Part shown: positions 33,354-42,869 of the stretch, piece by piece
How the letters are laid out: each line of letters begins with the position of its first letter
Position numbering within the stretch: position 1 is the stretch's first letter
NCBI RefSeq assembly: GCF_014203425.1
Contig: NZ_JACHJC010000001.1
Coordinates: forward strand, 6,217,501 to 6,281,500
Source: Micromonospora echinospora
GTDB taxonomy: Bacteria > Actinomycetota > Actinomycetes > Mycobacteriales > Micromonosporaceae
DNA: 64,000 nt
Reading direction: 5' to 3'
Made by a program: the position numbers and the translations under genes
The notes under the pieces: model-generated
Database searches by the model: none
What the model was told of the DNA's origin: nothing
What the model saw: the letters and a program-made list of their open reading frames with translations, nothing else

Positions 33354-34297
33354 GTGCACCACGCACCCGGCACACCGGCCCGCCCGTCCCGGCTTCCGCG
33401 CGCCCTGCTCGCCGTCGCCCTGGCCGCCGCCGGCCTCGCCGCCCTGCCGGTGACGCCGGCCGGGGCCGGCGACGGCCGGCCGGGGCCGGCGACGGCCGGC
33501 CGGCGGCTGCGCTGGCCGCGAACCCCTACGAGCGCGGTCCCGCGCCCACCACCGCCTCCATCGAGGCCACCCGTGGGCCGTTCGCGTTCGCCCAGACCAC
33601 CGTCTCCGCGTCCAGCGTCAGCGGCTTCCGGGGCGGCACGATCTACTACCCGACCAGCACCGCCGAGGGCACGTTCGGCGCGGTAGCCATCTCCCCCGGC
33701 TTCACCGCCGGCCAGTCCGCCGTGGCGTGGCTCGGGCCGCGGCTGGCCTCCCAGGGCTTCGTGGTCATCACCATCGACACCCTCTCCGTCTACGACCAGC
33801 CGGCCAGCCGCGGCACCCAGCTCCTGGCCGCGCTCGACTACCTGACCAACACCAGCGCGGTACGCACCCGGATCGACCGCAACCGGCTGGCGGTGATGGG
33901 GCACTCGATGGGTGGCGGCGGCAGCCTCTCGGCGGCGAACACCCGGCCCGCGCTCCAGGCGGCGATCCCGCTGACCGGCTGGCACTCGGTGAAGAACTGG
34001 TCGTCGGTGCGCGTGCCGACGCTCGTCATCGGCGCGGAGAACGACTCGGTGGCCCCGGTGTCGTCGCACTCGGAGCCGTTCTACACCAGCCTGCCGGCCA
34101 CCCTGGACAAGGCGTACCTGGAGCTGAACGCCGCGAGCCACTCGGCGCCGACCTCGCCGAACGTGACAGTGGCGAAGTACAGCATCTCCTGGCTCAAGCG
34201 GTTCGTCGACGACGACACCCGGTATGACCAGTTCCTCTGCCCGGCGCCCCGGGGCACCGCGATCGAGGAGTACCGGGACACCTGCCCGCACTCCTGA
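33354..34297 (+). pseudogene. Secreted cutinase / PET-hydrolase-like esterase, frameshifted
   Basis: The mature part reads [20 protein letters not shown] at its start, then [20 protein letters not shown], the lipase box [10 protein letters not shown], an Asp in ENDSVAP and His in ASHSAP, closely following Thermobifida-type cutinases. The signal peptide begins at GTG 33354 and ends in LPVTPAGA. The two parts are in different frames: a perfect 20-bp tandem duplication (33456-33495) lies between them. Removing one copy restores one 307-residue protein. As written, the signal-peptide frame stops at 33686. A truncated product from GTG 33722 would be leaderless and lack the first strands. Confidence 0.88.
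33456..33495 (+). repeat. Perfect 20-bp tandem duplication in the cutinase gene
   Basis: CCGGCCGGGGCCGGCGACGG occurs at 33456-33475 and again at 33476-33495, followed by a partial third start CCGGCCGG. The 20-bp step breaks the frame between signal peptide and enzyme. Slipped-strand mispairing is the likely origin. An assembly error in this GC-rich stretch cannot be excluded. Confidence 0.95.
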
Positions 34298-34303
34298 GCA
34301 GCG

Positions 34304-34335
34304 CCGGGTGCGTCCGCCGAGGCGGACGCACCCGG
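34304..34335. terminator. Bidirectional hairpin ending the tryptophan operon
   Basis: CCGGGTGCGTCCGC (34304-34317) pairs perfectly with GCGGACGCACCCGG (34322-34335) around CGAG. It lies between the convergent cutinase stop (34297) and the ACMS decarboxylase stop (34342). Confidence 0.8.
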
Positions 34336-34341
34336 AGTTCG

Positions 34342-35337
34342 TCAGCGGCCCAGGAAACGCAGCGCGTTGCCGCCGAGCAGCGCGGCCCGCTGCTCGTCGG
34401 TGAGGAAGTCCGCCCGGTGCACCACCTGGCCCACCGGCCGCTCCCCCAGCGGATACGGGTAGTCGCTGCCGAGCAGCACCCGCTCGGCGCCCATGGTGTC
34501 CACGAGCAGCCGCAGCGCGGCCGGCTCGAAGACCACCGAGTCGACGTGGAACCGGCCCACATACGAGCTGGGCGGCGTGCTCGACGCGCCGCGTACCAGG
34601 TCGCCGCGCCGGTGCCAGGCGTTGTCGGCGCGGCCCAGCCAGAACGGGAAACTGCCGCCGCCGTGCGCGAAGCAGATCCGCAGCGTCTCCGGCACCCGGT
34701 CGAACACGCCGCCGAGGATCAGCGCCAGCACCGACAGGTGCGTCTCGGCCGGCATCCCGGCCAGCCACCGGGCCATCCACCGGTCCAGGCGGGGGCCGCC
34801 GGGCATGTCCCACGGGTGCACGAAGACCGGCGCGCCGACCTCGGCGCAGTGGGTGAGGAACTGCACGATGCCCGCGTCGTCCAGGTCGCGGTCGCCGACG
34901 TGGTTGCCGATCTCCACCCCGGCGTGCCCGGCCGCCAGGCAACGGTCCAGCTCGGCGCAGGCCGCGTCCGCGTCCTGCAACGGCACCTGGCAGAACGGCA
35001 CCAGCCGGTCGCCCCCAGCCGCGGTCACCTCGAGTGTGAGGTCGTTGAAGATCCGGGCCACCTTGACCGCCTGGTCGGCCGGGCGGTCGTAGCTGAAGAA
35101 GACCGGGGTGGGCGAGACGACCTGCACGTCCACGCCGTCGGTGGACATGTCGGCGAGCCGGGTCGGCGCGTCCCAGCACTGCGCGCCGATCGGCCGGAAC
35201 TCCGTCTCCCCCACCATGATCATGGCGGCGCGCTCGGAGTCCACCCGCAGCCAGGGCCAGCCGGACCCGCCGCACGCCGCGGCGAGGTCCGGCCACCCCT
35301 TCGGTACGACGTGCGTGTGCACGTCCACGACCGGCAC
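34342..35337 (-). CDS. nbaD: 2-Amino-3-carboxymuconate-6-semialdehyde decarboxylase (ACMSD)
   Basis: A 331-residue amidohydrolase-fold decarboxylase. The metal site begins with His7-Thr-His9 (DVHTHVVP); later ligands are the His of VFVHPWDMPGG, the His of FAHGGGSFPFWLGR and the Asp of LLGSDYPYPLGE. These match ACMSD, which converts ACMS to 2-aminomuconate-6-semialdehyde and keeps it from cyclising to quinolinate. It is the last gene of the operon, 3 nt after 3-hydroxyanthranilate dioxygenase. The gene symbol follows Pseudomonas usage. Confidence 0.93.
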   Translation of the reverse strand: MPVVDVHTHVVPKGWPDLAAACGGSGWPWLRVDSERAAMIMVGETEFRPIGAQCWDAPTRLADMSTDGVDVQVVSPTPVFFSYDRPADQAVKVARIFNDLTLEVTAAGGDRLVPFCQVPLQDADAACAELDRCLAAGHAGVEIGNHVGDRDLDDAGIVQFLTHCAEVGAPVFVHPWDMPGGPRLDRWMARWLAGMPAETHLSVLALILGGVFDRVPETLRICFAHGGGSFPFWLGRADNAWHRRGDLVRGASSTPPSSYVGRFHVDSVVFEPAALRLLVDTMGAERVLLGSDYPYPLGERPVGQVVHRADFLTDEQRAALLGGNALRFLGR

Positions 35338-35340
35338 GCG

Positions 35341-35865
35341 TCAGCCCTTGCCCGGGTGCAGCGCGCCGCAGTTGTCGCAGGTGCGGGCCTTCTCGTCGGC
35401 GTAGAACGCGGCGAAGACCGGGGGCAGGTCGGCGGCGATGTCGCGGACCTGCAACTCCACCTCGTGCACCTTCTGGTGGCACTCGGCGCAGTACCACTGG
35501 AACTTCTCCAGCGTGCCCTCCTCGCGGACCCGCTCGATCACCATACCGATCGAGCCGGCCTCGGGACGCTGCGGCGAGTGCGGGGTGTTGCGCGGCAGCA
35601 TCCACATCTGCCCCTCGCGCACGTGCACCGTACGCGGCCCCTCAGGGAGCATCAGGTTGACGTGCATGTTGCCCTTGACCTGGTAGAAGAACTCCTCGTA
35701 CGGGTCGACGTGGAAGTCCGTGCGCTGGTTCGGGCCGCCCACCACCATGACGATGAAGTCATCGCTGCCGGGCAGCATCTCCTTGTTGCCCACCGGGGGC
35801 TTGAGCAGGTGCTGGTTGTCGCCGATCCAGCCGGAGAAGCTGAACGGCTCGGCGATCTCACTCAT
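35341..35865 (-). CDS. nbaC: 3-Hydroxyanthranilate 3,4-dioxygenase
   Basis: A 174-residue cupin dioxygenase that opens the ring of 3-hydroxyanthranilate to ACMS. Iron ligands are His52, Glu58 ([12 protein letters not shown]) and His96 (NTPHSPQRP). The C-terminal rubredoxin-like site has Cys126, Cys129, Cys163 and Cys166 (CAEC and CDNC). Arginines for substrate binding (NQRTDFH; PRNTPH) are present. Its start overlaps the end of the RidA gene by 8 nt. Confidence 0.95.
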   Translation of the reverse strand: MSEIAEPFSFSGWIGDNQHLLKPPVGNKEMLPGSDDFIVMVVGGPNQRTDFHVDPYEEFFYQVKGNMHVNLMLPEGPRTVHVREGQMWMLPRNTPHSPQRPEAGSIGMVIERVREEGTLEKFQWYCAECHQKVHEVELQVRDIAADLPPVFAAFYADEKARTCDNCGALHPGKG

Positions 35866-36283
35866 GGGAACCTCCCGACGGAAGTAGGGCGACGGCCTGC
35901 ATCTCGATCAGCAGATGCGGGTGCGGAAGCTGGTGTACGGCCACCGTGGTCCGGGTCGGGCCGGTGGCGTCGAAGAACTCGGCCCACACCTGGTTGTAGC
36001 CACCGAAGTCGTTCATGTTGACCAGGTAGCTGGTGACCTGCACCAGGTCGGTCAGGTCGGCGCCGACCGTGCGCAGCAGGTCCCGGATGTTCTCGATCAC
36101 GGCCCGGGTCTGCTCCCGGATGTCGAGGTCGGTGGTGCCGAGCTCGTCCACGGCGACGCCGGCGAACGTGTTGTCCGGCCGGCGCGACGACGTGCCGGAC
36201 ACGTAGACGAACCCGCCGGCCACCTTGACGTGCGGGAACGCGCCCCTCGGCACGGCCTTCCCGGCCACCACGCGGGCGGTCAC
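35858..36283 (-). CDS. RidA-family 2-aminomuconate deaminase
   Basis: A 141-residue RidA/YjgF protein beginning [14 protein letters not shown]. It keeps the catalytic Arg and Glu in [20 protein letters not shown], and [13 protein letters not shown] near the N-terminus. Pseudomonas 2-aminomuconate deaminase (AmnD/NbaF) belongs to this family, and the operon position between HAAO and oxalocrotonate decarboxylase supports that role over general enamine deaminase. The frame continues in phase upstream through the SARSEP repeat to GTG 36346, which overlaps the previous stop, so a 21-residue longer product is possible. GTG 36283 is the family-consistent start. Confidence 0.85.
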   Translation of the reverse strand: MTARVVAGKAVPRGAFPHVKVAGGFVYVSGTSSRRPDNTFAGVAVDELGTTDLDIREQTRAVIENIRDLLRTVGADLTDLVQVTSYLVNMNDFGGYNQVWAEFFDATGPTRTTVAVHQLPHPHLLIEMQAVALLPSGGSHE

Positions 36284-36293
36284 GGCAGAGCCG

Positions 36294-36347
36294 CTTTCCG
36301 TTCGCGACTGCGGGGCTCGCAAAACCGGCTCACTCCTCGCGCTCACG
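36294..36347 (-). repeat. SARSEP repeat copy 1 (decarboxylase/RidA junction)
   Basis: On the minus strand it begins CGTGAGCGCGAGGAGTGAGC, whose TGA is the stop of the oxalocrotonate decarboxylase gene, and ends near CGAACGGAAAG. It is open in the RidA frame and would add [19 protein letters not shown] to that protein. GTGA recurs 63 nt downstream at the normal RidA start. Confidence 0.9.
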
Positions 36348-37116
36348 ACAGTGCCTTCAGGGAGGCGGAACCGAGCTTCTCCACCGTGGCGCGCACGTGC
36401 GCGCCCGGTCGCAACGGCACCGCTGCGGTGGCCGCGCCGGCCAGGAACACCCAGCCCTTGCGCAGCCGGACGCCGTGCCGGCCGGCCAGCCGCAGGCCCT
36501 CGTCCAGGGCGCGACGCGGGTCGCCGAGGATGGCGGCGGTCGAGCCGACCTGCGCCACCCGCCCGTCGATCTCCAGCAGCACGCCGAGGTTGTCCAGCCC
36601 GTCCGGCACCGGCGACCAGGGGCCGACCACGAACGCGGCGGCCGAGGTGTTGTCGGCGATCACGTCCGGCAGGGAGAAGGTGAAGTTCGCGTACCGGGAG
36701 TCGATCAGCTCGATCGCCGGGGCGACCGCGCGTACCGCCCGGGTGAACGAGCCGACCGGTTCGCCCGGGTCGGGCAGCCGGTCCAGCAGGAACGCCACCT
36801 CCGGCTCGACGCGCGGGTGGATGAAGTCGCCGACGTCGACGGCGCCTCCGTCGGGCACCCGCATCACGTCGGTCAGCCGGCCCCAGATCACCTCGTCCAC
36901 GCCGACCTGGGCCATCTTGGCCTTGCTGGTGAGGCCCATCTTCAGGCCGACCAGCCGCTCGCCCCGGTCGAGGCGGCGCTTCACCAGCGCGGTCTGCACC
37001 GCGTACGCGGCGTCCACGTCGAGGCCCGTCTCGGCGGCGAGCTGCGGGATCGCGGTGGCGGTGTCGGCCGCCGCGCCCAGCTTCTCCGCGATGCCGGCGG
37101 TGTCCGGCCCGATCAT
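36343..37116 (-). CDS. 4-Oxalocrotonate decarboxylase (hydratase/decarboxylase family)
   Basis: A 257-residue member of the fumarylacetoacetase-like hydratase/decarboxylase family, with [32 protein letters not shown] (metal-binding Glu residues) and [14 protein letters not shown]. It should decarboxylate 2-oxo-3-hexenedioate (4-oxalocrotonate) to 2-oxopent-4-enoate. It is distinguished from its paralogue at 39097 by [11 protein letters not shown] in place of FQPDFGVL, as in DmpH versus DmpE. It overlaps the aldolase stop by ATGA, and its stop forms the start of repeat copy 1. Confidence 0.85.
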   Translation of the reverse strand: MIGPDTAGIAEKLGAAADTATAIPQLAAETGLDVDAAYAVQTALVKRRLDRGERLVGLKMGLTSKAKMAQVGVDEVIWGRLTDVMRVPDGGAVDVGDFIHPRVEPEVAFLLDRLPDPGEPVGSFTRAVRAVAPAIELIDSRYANFTFSLPDVIADNTSAAAFVVGPWSPVPDGLDNLGVLLEIDGRVAQVGSTAAILGDPRRALDEGLRLAGRHGVRLRKGWVFLAGAATAAVPLRPGAHVRATVEKLGSASLKALS

Positions 37117-38168
37117 GAGTTCTCCTTAGCGGCCAGGTCCAGTGCCACGTCCACGATCATGTCCTCCTGGCCGCCGACCATCCGGCGACGGCCCAGCTCG
37201 ACCAGAATCGAGCGGACGTCCACGCCGTACTTGGCCGAGGCACGCTCGGCGTGACGCAGGAAGCTTGAGTAGACGCCCGCGTACCCCAGGGAGAGCGTCT
37301 CCCGGTCCACCTGGACCGGCCGGTCCTGCAAAGGGCGGACGAGGTCGTCGGCGGCGTCCATCAGCGCGAACACGTCGCAGCCGTGCTTCCAGCCGTGCAG
37401 CTCGGCGACCGCGACGAAGACCTCCAGCGGCGCGTTGCCCGCGCCCGCGCCCATGCCGGCGAGCGACGCGTCCACCCGGACGGTCCGCCCGGACGGCGAA
37501 CCGAGCGGGCCGTCGCCGAGGATCCGGCCGTGCTCGACCGCCAGCACGCTGTTCGCCACGCCCAGGGACAGGTTGTGGTGCGCGTGGATGCCGATCTGCG
37601 TCTGGGGTTCCAGCACCTGCCGGTACGCGTCGACGCGCTGCGCCACGTCCGACATCAGCAGCCGCCCGCCGGAGTCGGTGACGTAGACGCAGTGTGCGCC
37701 GTACGACTCCATGAGCTTGGCCTGCGCGGCCAGCCCGGCCGGGTCGTTGAGGTGCGACATCATCAGGAACCCGGAGACGTCCATGTCGTTCTCCCGGGCC
37801 CAGGCGATGTGCTGGGCCGAGATGTCCGCCTCGGTGCAGTGCGTGGCGATCCGGACGCTGGTCACGCCCAGCGCCTTCGCCGCCTTCAGGTCGGCGATGG
37901 TGCCGATGCCCGGCAGCAGCAGCGTGGTGAGCCGCGCGGTGGTGAGCACCTCGGCGGCGGCGGCGATCCAGTCCGCGTCGGCGGCGGCGCCGTGCCCGTA
38001 GTTGACGCTGGAACCGGCCAGGCCGTCGCCGTGCGCCACCTCGACAGCCGCCACGCCGGCCGCGTCGAGCGCGGCGGCGATGGTACGCACCTGGTCGACC
38101 GTGTAGCGGTGCCCGATGGCGTGCATGCCGTCGCGCAGCGTCACGTCCTGGATGTAGAGGTCGGTCAT
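37113..38168 (-). CDS. 4-Hydroxy-2-oxovalerate aldolase
   Basis: A 351-residue DRE-TIM metallolyase with [17 protein letters not shown] (metal-binding Asp and catalytic residues), [24 protein letters not shown] and the metal His pair in [14 protein letters not shown]. It splits 4-hydroxy-2-oxovalerate into pyruvate and acetaldehyde. The C-terminal DmpG-type communication domain is present. It forms a channelling complex with the acylating dehydrogenase encoded just upstream; the two genes overlap by ATGA (38165-38168). Confidence 0.95.
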   Translation of the reverse strand: MTDLYIQDVTLRDGMHAIGHRYTVDQVRTIAAALDAAGVAAVEVAHGDGLAGSSVNYGHGAAADADWIAAAAEVLTTARLTTLLLPGIGTIADLKAAKALGVTSVRIATHCTEADISAQHIAWARENDMDVSGFLMMSHLNDPAGLAAQAKLMESYGAHCVYVTDSGGRLLMSDVAQRVDAYRQVLEPQTQIGIHAHHNLSLGVANSVLAVEHGRILGDGPLGSPSGRTVRVDASLAGMGAGAGNAPLEVFVAVAELHGWKHGCDVFALMDAADDLVRPLQDRPVQVDRETLSLGYAGVYSSFLRHAERASAKYGVDVRSILVELGRRRMVGGQEDMIVDVALDLAAKENS

Positions 38169-39100
38169 CGCGCACTCACCTCCGTCGCGCGCAGCGCCAC
38201 CAGCCGCTCCGCGGTGCGCAGCGCGGCCGACGTCATGATGTCGAGGTTCCCGGCGTACGCGGGCAGGTAGTGCCCGGCGCCGGAGACCTCCAGGAACACC
38301 GACACCTGCAGGCCGGTGAAGTGCCGGCCGAGCACCGGTGCGTACGTGTCCACGCGGTCGAACTGCACGTCCTGCTTGAGCCGGTACCCGGGCACGTACT
38401 CCTGCACGGCCTTCACCATGTCGGCCACCGACGCGGCGATCGCGCCCCGGTCGGCGTCGGCGTCCGGGCACAGGCAGTAGACCGTGTCGCGCATCAGCAG
38501 CGGCGGGTCGGCCGGGTTCAGCACGATGATGGCCTTGCCGCGTTCGGCGCCGCCGACCACCTCGATCGCCCGCGCGGTGGTCTCGGTGAACTCGTCGATG
38601 TTGGCCCGGGTGCCCGGACCGGCCGACTTCGAGGCGATCGAGGCGACGATCTCCCCGTACGCGACGGGAGTGACCCGGCCGACCGCGTGCACGATCGGCA
38701 CCGTGGCCTGCCCGCCGCAGGTCACCATGTTGACGTTCGGCTCGCCCAGGTGCTCGTCGAGGTTCACCGGCGGCACCACGTACGGGCCGATCGCGGCCGG
38801 CGTCAGGTCGACAACGGTGCGCCCGTGCGCCCGCAGCACCTCGTCGTGCCGCTTGTGCGCGCCCGCCGAGGTGGCGTCGAAGACGAGCTGGACGTCCGCG
38901 AACTCGGGCAGCGCGACCAGCCCGTCGACACCCTCGGCGGTGGTGGTCACGCCGAGCCGGCGGGCCCGGGCCAGACCGTCCGAGGCCGGGTCGATGCCGG
39001 CCATCGCCACCATGTGCAGGCTCTCACTGAGCCGCAGCACCTTGATCATCAGATCGGTGCCGATGTTGCCCGACCCGAGCACCGCCACTCCGACAGTCAT
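38165..39100 (-). CDS. Acetaldehyde dehydrogenase (acylating)
   Basis: A 311-residue MhpF/DmpF-type enzyme with the NAD-binding [15 protein letters not shown], catalytic Cys in [18 protein letters not shown] and the [12 protein letters not shown] sequence. It oxidises acetaldehyde to acetyl-CoA, completing tryptophan carbon recovery. It overlaps the hydratase stop (39097-39100) and the aldolase start, both by ATGA, so the three are translationally coupled. Confidence 0.95.
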   Translation of the reverse strand: MTVGVAVLGSGNIGTDLMIKVLRLSESLHMVAMAGIDPASDGLARARRLGVTTTAEGVDGLVALPEFADVQLVFDATSAGAHKRHDEVLRAHGRTVVDLTPAAIGPYVVPPVNLDEHLGEPNVNMVTCGGQATVPIVHAVGRVTPVAYGEIVASIASKSAGPGTRANIDEFTETTARAIEVVGGAERGKAIIVLNPADPPLLMRDTVYCLCPDADADRGAIAASVADMVKAVQEYVPGYRLKQDVQFDRVDTYAPVLGRHFTGLQVSVFLEVSGAGHYLPAYAGNLDIMTSAALRTAERLVALRATEVSAR

Positions 39101-39894
39101 GACGTTCCCTCCGTCGAGAAACAGGTACGCACCGAGCCGAGCCCGGAGATGCGCGCCTCGTACGCGGCGCCGGGCGTGACCGGCACCATCGGCCCGAGCG
39201 CGCCGGAGAGCACCACGTCACCCGCGCGCAGCGGGTCACCGGCGCGGGCCATCGTGCCGACCAGCCACTGCAACGCGTGCAGCGGATTGCCGAGGCAGGC
39301 CGCGCCCGCGCCGACCGAGACCTGCTCCCCGGCGTGCTCCAGCACCATGCCGCACAGCCGCAGGTCCACGTCGGCGAGCCGCCGGGGCGCGGTGCCGAGC
39401 ACGAACAGCCCGCTGGAGGCGTTGTCCGCCACCGTGTCGACGATGGAGATGTCCCAGTCGGCGATCCGCGAGTCGACGATCTCGATGGCCGGCAGCACGT
39501 GGTCCACCGCCCGGATCAGGTCGACTGTGGTGACCCGCTCGTCCGGCAGGTCCGCGCCGAGCACGAAGGCGATCTCCGCCTCCACCCGCGGTTGGAGCAG
39601 CCGCCCGATCGGCACCTCGACGCCGTCGCCGACGGCCATGTCGTCGAAGAGCACCCCGAAGTCGGGCTGGAAGACGCCGAAGCTCTCCTGCACGGTTCGC
39701 GACGTCAGGCCGATCTTCGCGCCGACGCGGCGGTGCCCCTTGCCCAGCCGCTGTCGGGTGTAGACCTGCTGCACCTGGTACGCGGCCTCGACGTCGCCCT
39801 CGGGCAGCAGCCGGCCGCGCAGCGGCGGGCAGGGTTTGCCCTCCTGCCGGGCCACTGCGAGTTCCCGGTTGGCGGCCTCGATGTCCACGGTCAT
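39097..39894 (-). CDS. 2-Oxopent-4-enoate hydratase
   Basis: A 265-residue hydratase with [46 protein letters not shown] and [14 protein letters not shown], the DmpE/MhpD pattern. It adds water to 2-oxopent-4-enoate. ATG 39894 with GAGGAA six nt upstream is preferred. An in-frame ATG at 39972 directly overlaps the end of the repeat mini-frame (ATGA 39969-39972) and would add 26 basic residues, unlike any family member I know. Confidence 0.88.
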   Translation of the reverse strand: MTVDIEAANRELAVARQEGKPCPPLRGRLLPEGDVEAAYQVQQVYTRQRLGKGHRRVGAKIGLTSRTVQESFGVFQPDFGVLFDDMAVGDGVEVPIGRLLQPRVEAEIAFVLGADLPDERVTTVDLIRAVDHVLPAIEIVDSRIADWDISIVDTVADNASSGLFVLGTAPRRLADVDLRLCGMVLEHAGEQVSVGAGAACLGNPLHALQWLVGTMARAGDPLRAGDVVLSGALGPMVPVTPGAAYEARISGLGSVRTCFSTEGTS

Positions 39895-39982
39895 GGCGGT
39901 TCCTCGCTTACGTCGCTGGGGATTCCGGCCATTCTGCCCACCGCGCGCGCCCGCGCCAGTCTTCGCGCTCATGCTGAGCCAC

Positions 39983-40035
39983 CCTTCGTTCGCGACTGCG
40001 GGGCTCGCAACACCGGCTCACTCCTCGCGCTCACG
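39983..40035 (-). repeat. SARSEP repeat copy 2 (dehydrogenase/hydratase junction)
   Basis: It begins at the TGA stop of the aminomuconate semialdehyde dehydrogenase (40031-40034 reads GTGA). From its GTG a 21-codon frame [19 protein letters not shown] runs to a TGA at 39969-39971 that overlaps an ATG. The following bases ATGAGCGCGAAGACT resemble the start of the repeat itself, so a degenerate second end is present. Confidence 0.88.
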
Positions 40036-41536
40036 TCAAGTCCACGCAGACGTTTGTGAGTTCGGAGTAGAAGTCGAGCGAGTGCACGCCGCCCTCGCGG
40101 CCGACACCCGACGCCTTCACCCCGCCGAACGGGGTCCGCAGGTCGCGCAGGAACCAGGTGTTCACCCAGACGATGCCCGCGTCGAGCCGGGCGCCGGCCC
40201 GGTGCGCCCGGCCCACGTCCCGCGTCCACACCGTCGCGGCCAGGCCGTAGTCGGTGCCGTTGGCGAGCGCGAACGCCTCGTCCTCGTCGTCGAACGGCGC
40301 GACGTGCACCACCGGGCCGAAGATCTCCTCCTGGTTGGTGCGGGCGTCCGCGCCGAGCCCGGTGAGCACCGTCGGCTGCACGTACGCCCCGCCGTCGCGG
40401 CCGTCGCCGAAGCGCGGCGTGCCGCCGCCCGCGCGGACCTCGGCGCCCTCGGTGCGGGCCAGCGCGTAGTGGCCGAGCACCTTGTCCCGGTGCCCGTGCG
40501 AGATCAGCGGCATGTTCGCCGTCGCCTCGTCGTCCGGCCAGCCGTACGCCAGTTCGTCGGCGCGCTTGGCCAGCCGCGCGGTGAACTCCTCGAACACCGG
40601 CCGCTGCACGTAGATGCGCTCGGTGCAGAGACAGACCTGGCCGCCGTTGGTGAAGCTGGACCGCACCGAGCCGGCGACCGCCGCGTCCAGGTCGGCGTCG
40701 GCGAAGACCAGGCCGGCGTTCTTGCCGCCCAGCTCGAAGCTGACCGCCTTCACCCCGTCGGCGGCGGCGCGCATGATCGCGCTGCCGGTGGCCGACTCGC
40801 CGGTGAACGTGATCGCGTCCACGCCCGGGTGGCGGGTCAGGTGCTCGCCGGCCGAGCCCGGGCCGAAGCCGTGCACCAGGTTGAACACGCCGTCGGGCAC
40901 GCCGGCCGCGGCCATCACCTCGGCCAGCAGCGTGGCCGACGCGGGGGTCTCCTCGCTGGGCTTGACCACCACGGCGTTGCCGCAGGCCAGAGCCGGGGCG
41001 ACCTTCCAGGTGAGCAGCAGCAGCGGAAGGTTCCACGGCACGATCACGGCGACCACGCCGACCGGCTTGCGGACCGCGTAGTTGAGCGCCCGGCCGCCGG
41101 TCGGGGTGACAGTGGTGAACGACTCGGTGGGCGCGGTCGCGACGATCTCGGCGAAGGCGCGGAAGTTGGCCGCGCCGCGCGGGATGTCGAGCGTCCGGGC
41201 CTGCGAGATGGCCTTGCCGGTGTCCGCCACCTCGGCGGCCACCAGGTCGTCGAAGCGCCGTTCCAGCTCGTCGGCGACCCGGCGCAGCACCTCGGCCCGT
41301 TCCCGCTCACCCATCCGGCCCCACGGGCCGCGCAGCGCCGCCCGGGCGGCCGCGACCGCGTCGTCCACCGTGGACTGCGACGCCTCGACCACCTCGAACA
41401 CCGGCTCGCCGGTGACCGGGCTGCGCTTGGTGAACCGGGAGCCGGCGTCGACGAACTCGCCGCCGACGAAGTTGCGCAGCAGGCCGGGGCCGTCCGGCGC
41501 GTGCCCGGCCATCAGCCGGGGATCCCAGAGCGTCAT
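40031..41536 (-). CDS. 2-Aminomuconate-6-semialdehyde dehydrogenase
   Basis: A 501-residue aldehyde dehydrogenase with the NAD-binding VIVPWNLPLLLLTWKVAPAL, FTGESATGS, catalytic Glu in SFELGGKNAG and catalytic Cys in TNGGQVCLCTERIYV. Similarity to the 2-hydroxymuconic semialdehyde dehydrogenase/AMSDH clade and the operon position identify the substrate. Its start overlaps the KMO stop by ATGA (41533-41536). Its stop is part of repeat copy 2. Confidence 0.92.
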   Translation of the reverse strand: MTLWDPRLMAGHAPDGPGLLRNFVGGEFVDAGSRFTKRSPVTGEPVFEVVEASQSTVDDAVAAARAALRGPWGRMGERERAEVLRRVADELERRFDDLVAAEVADTGKAISQARTLDIPRGAANFRAFAEIVATAPTESFTTVTPTGGRALNYAVRKPVGVVAVIVPWNLPLLLLTWKVAPALACGNAVVVKPSEETPASATLLAEVMAAAGVPDGVFNLVHGFGPGSAGEHLTRHPGVDAITFTGESATGSAIMRAAADGVKAVSFELGGKNAGLVFADADLDAAVAGSVRSSFTNGGQVCLCTERIYVQRPVFEEFTARLAKRADELAYGWPDDEATANMPLISHGHRDKVLGHYALARTEGAEVRAGGGTPRFGDGRDGGAYVQPTVLTGLGADARTNQEEIFGPVVHVAPFDDEDEAFALANGTDYGLAATVWTRDVGRAHRAGARLDAGIVWVNTWFLRDLRTPFGGVKASGVGREGGVHSLDFYSELTNVCVDLT

Positions 41537-42861
41537 CGCCGCCGCCCCAGCGCCGCGCGGACCCCACCGGCGAGCAGCGCCACCGCGCCGGCCGCGACCG
41601 CGCCGACGACCGCGTACTGCGCGCGCACCCGGCGGCGCACCTGCGCGTACGGGGTGGTGGAGAAGGAGACCAGCTCGTACTGGGAGACGTAGCGGCCGGG
41701 CAGGACGCGCTCCAGCGCGTGCTCGACCTGCTTGCGGGTGCGGAACACCGGTGAGGCGACCTTGTCCCGCATCTCCACGAAGTTCGCCAGCGCCATCCGG
41801 GCGATCGCCTCCGCGTTGTCCTGCCGGCGGTGCTGGTAGAGCGGCAACGCGGCGGCCCACTCGTCGTCGCACTCGTCCAGGCAGCGGTCCAGCTCGACCA
41901 CGTCCTCGAACGCGCAGTTCGCGCCCTGGCCGTAGAACGGCACGATGGCGTGCGCGGCGTCGCCGATCAGGCCGACCTTCCCGGCCACCTGCCACGGCGT
42001 GCAGCGCACCGTGCCGAGCAGGCCGACCGGGTTGTGCTGGTAGTCGTCGACCAGGTTGGGGGCCAGCGGGACCAGGTCCGGGTAGTGGGTGGCGAAGAAC
42101 CCCTCGATCGCCGCCGGGCTGCTCAGCGACGCGAAGCTGCGCGTGCCGTGGGTGGGCCAGAACAGCGTGCAGGTGAAGGAGCGGTCCGGGTTCGGCAGCG
42201 CGATCATCATCGAGGTGCCGCGCGGCCAGATGTGCAGCGCGCCCGGGTCGAGCGCGAACTCCCCGCCCAGCGGCGGGATGGTCAGCTCCTTGTAGCCGTA
42301 GTCGAGGAAGTCGAGGCTCTCGGTCACTCCCCCGTACGCGAGCAGCTGCCCGCGCACCGCGGAGCCGGCGCCGTCGGCGCCGAGGATGACCGAGGCGGCG
42401 GCGGTGACCTTGCCCTGCGGGGTCTCGAACGTCATCTCGCCGCCGAGCGGGTCGAGGCCGACCAGCCGGTGGTCGAACGCGACCCGCACGTTCGGCAACG
42501 CGGCGGCGGCGTCGAGCAGCGCGTTGTTCAGCGCGCCCCGGCTGATCGAGTTGATCGCCCGGTCCCCGGAGCCGCTGTAGGACTGGAACTCCGGCTCACC
42601 CTCGACCGGGTGGATCATGCGGCCGCGCATCGGCAGCGCGTCCGCCATCACCTCGTCCTCCAGGCCGATGCGGCGCAGCGCGTCCAGGCCGCGCTCGGAC
42701 AGCGCCAGGTTGATCGAGCGGCCCCGCTCGGCGGTGCCGGCACGCGGGTCGGGCCGCCGCTCGTAGAGGGCCACCGGGTAGCCGCGCCGCGCCAGATAGC
42801 AGGCCAGCAGGCAGCCGGCCAGTCCGGCGCCGACCACAGCGATCTCGTCGCGCTCCGTCAC
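41533..42861 (-). CDS. kmo: Kynurenine 3-monooxygenase
   Basis: A 442-residue FAD monooxygenase with VVGAGLAGCLLACYLARRG, the NLALSERGLDAL motif typical of KMO, and GLIGDAAHAIVPFYGQGANC. It hydroxylates kynurenine to 3-hydroxykynurenine. A hydrophobic C-terminal segment (YAVVGAVAAGAVALLAGG) suggests membrane attachment, as in eukaryotic KMO. GTG 42861 follows GGAAGG, supplied by the 3' end of repeat copy 3. The repeat frame is in phase, so initiation at GTG 42921 would add about 20 residues. Confidence 0.94.
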   Translation of the reverse strand: MTERDEIAVVGAGLAGCLLACYLARRGYPVALYERRPDPRAGTAERGRSINLALSERGLDALRRIGLEDEVMADALPMRGRMIHPVEGEPEFQSYSGSGDRAINSISRGALNNALLDAAAALPNVRVAFDHRLVGLDPLGGEMTFETPQGKVTAAASVILGADGAGSAVRGQLLAYGGVTESLDFLDYGYKELTIPPLGGEFALDPGALHIWPRGTSMMIALPNPDRSFTCTLFWPTHGTRSFASLSSPAAIEGFFATHYPDLVPLAPNLVDDYQHNPVGLLGTVRCTPWQVAGKVGLIGDAAHAIVPFYGQGANCAFEDVVELDRCLDECDDEWAAALPLYQHRRQDNAEAIARMALANFVEMRDKVASPVFRTRKQVEHALERVLPGRYVSQYELVSFSTTPYAQVRRRVRAQYAVVGAVAAGAVALLAGGVRAALGRRR

Positions 42862-42869
42862 GTGCCTGC

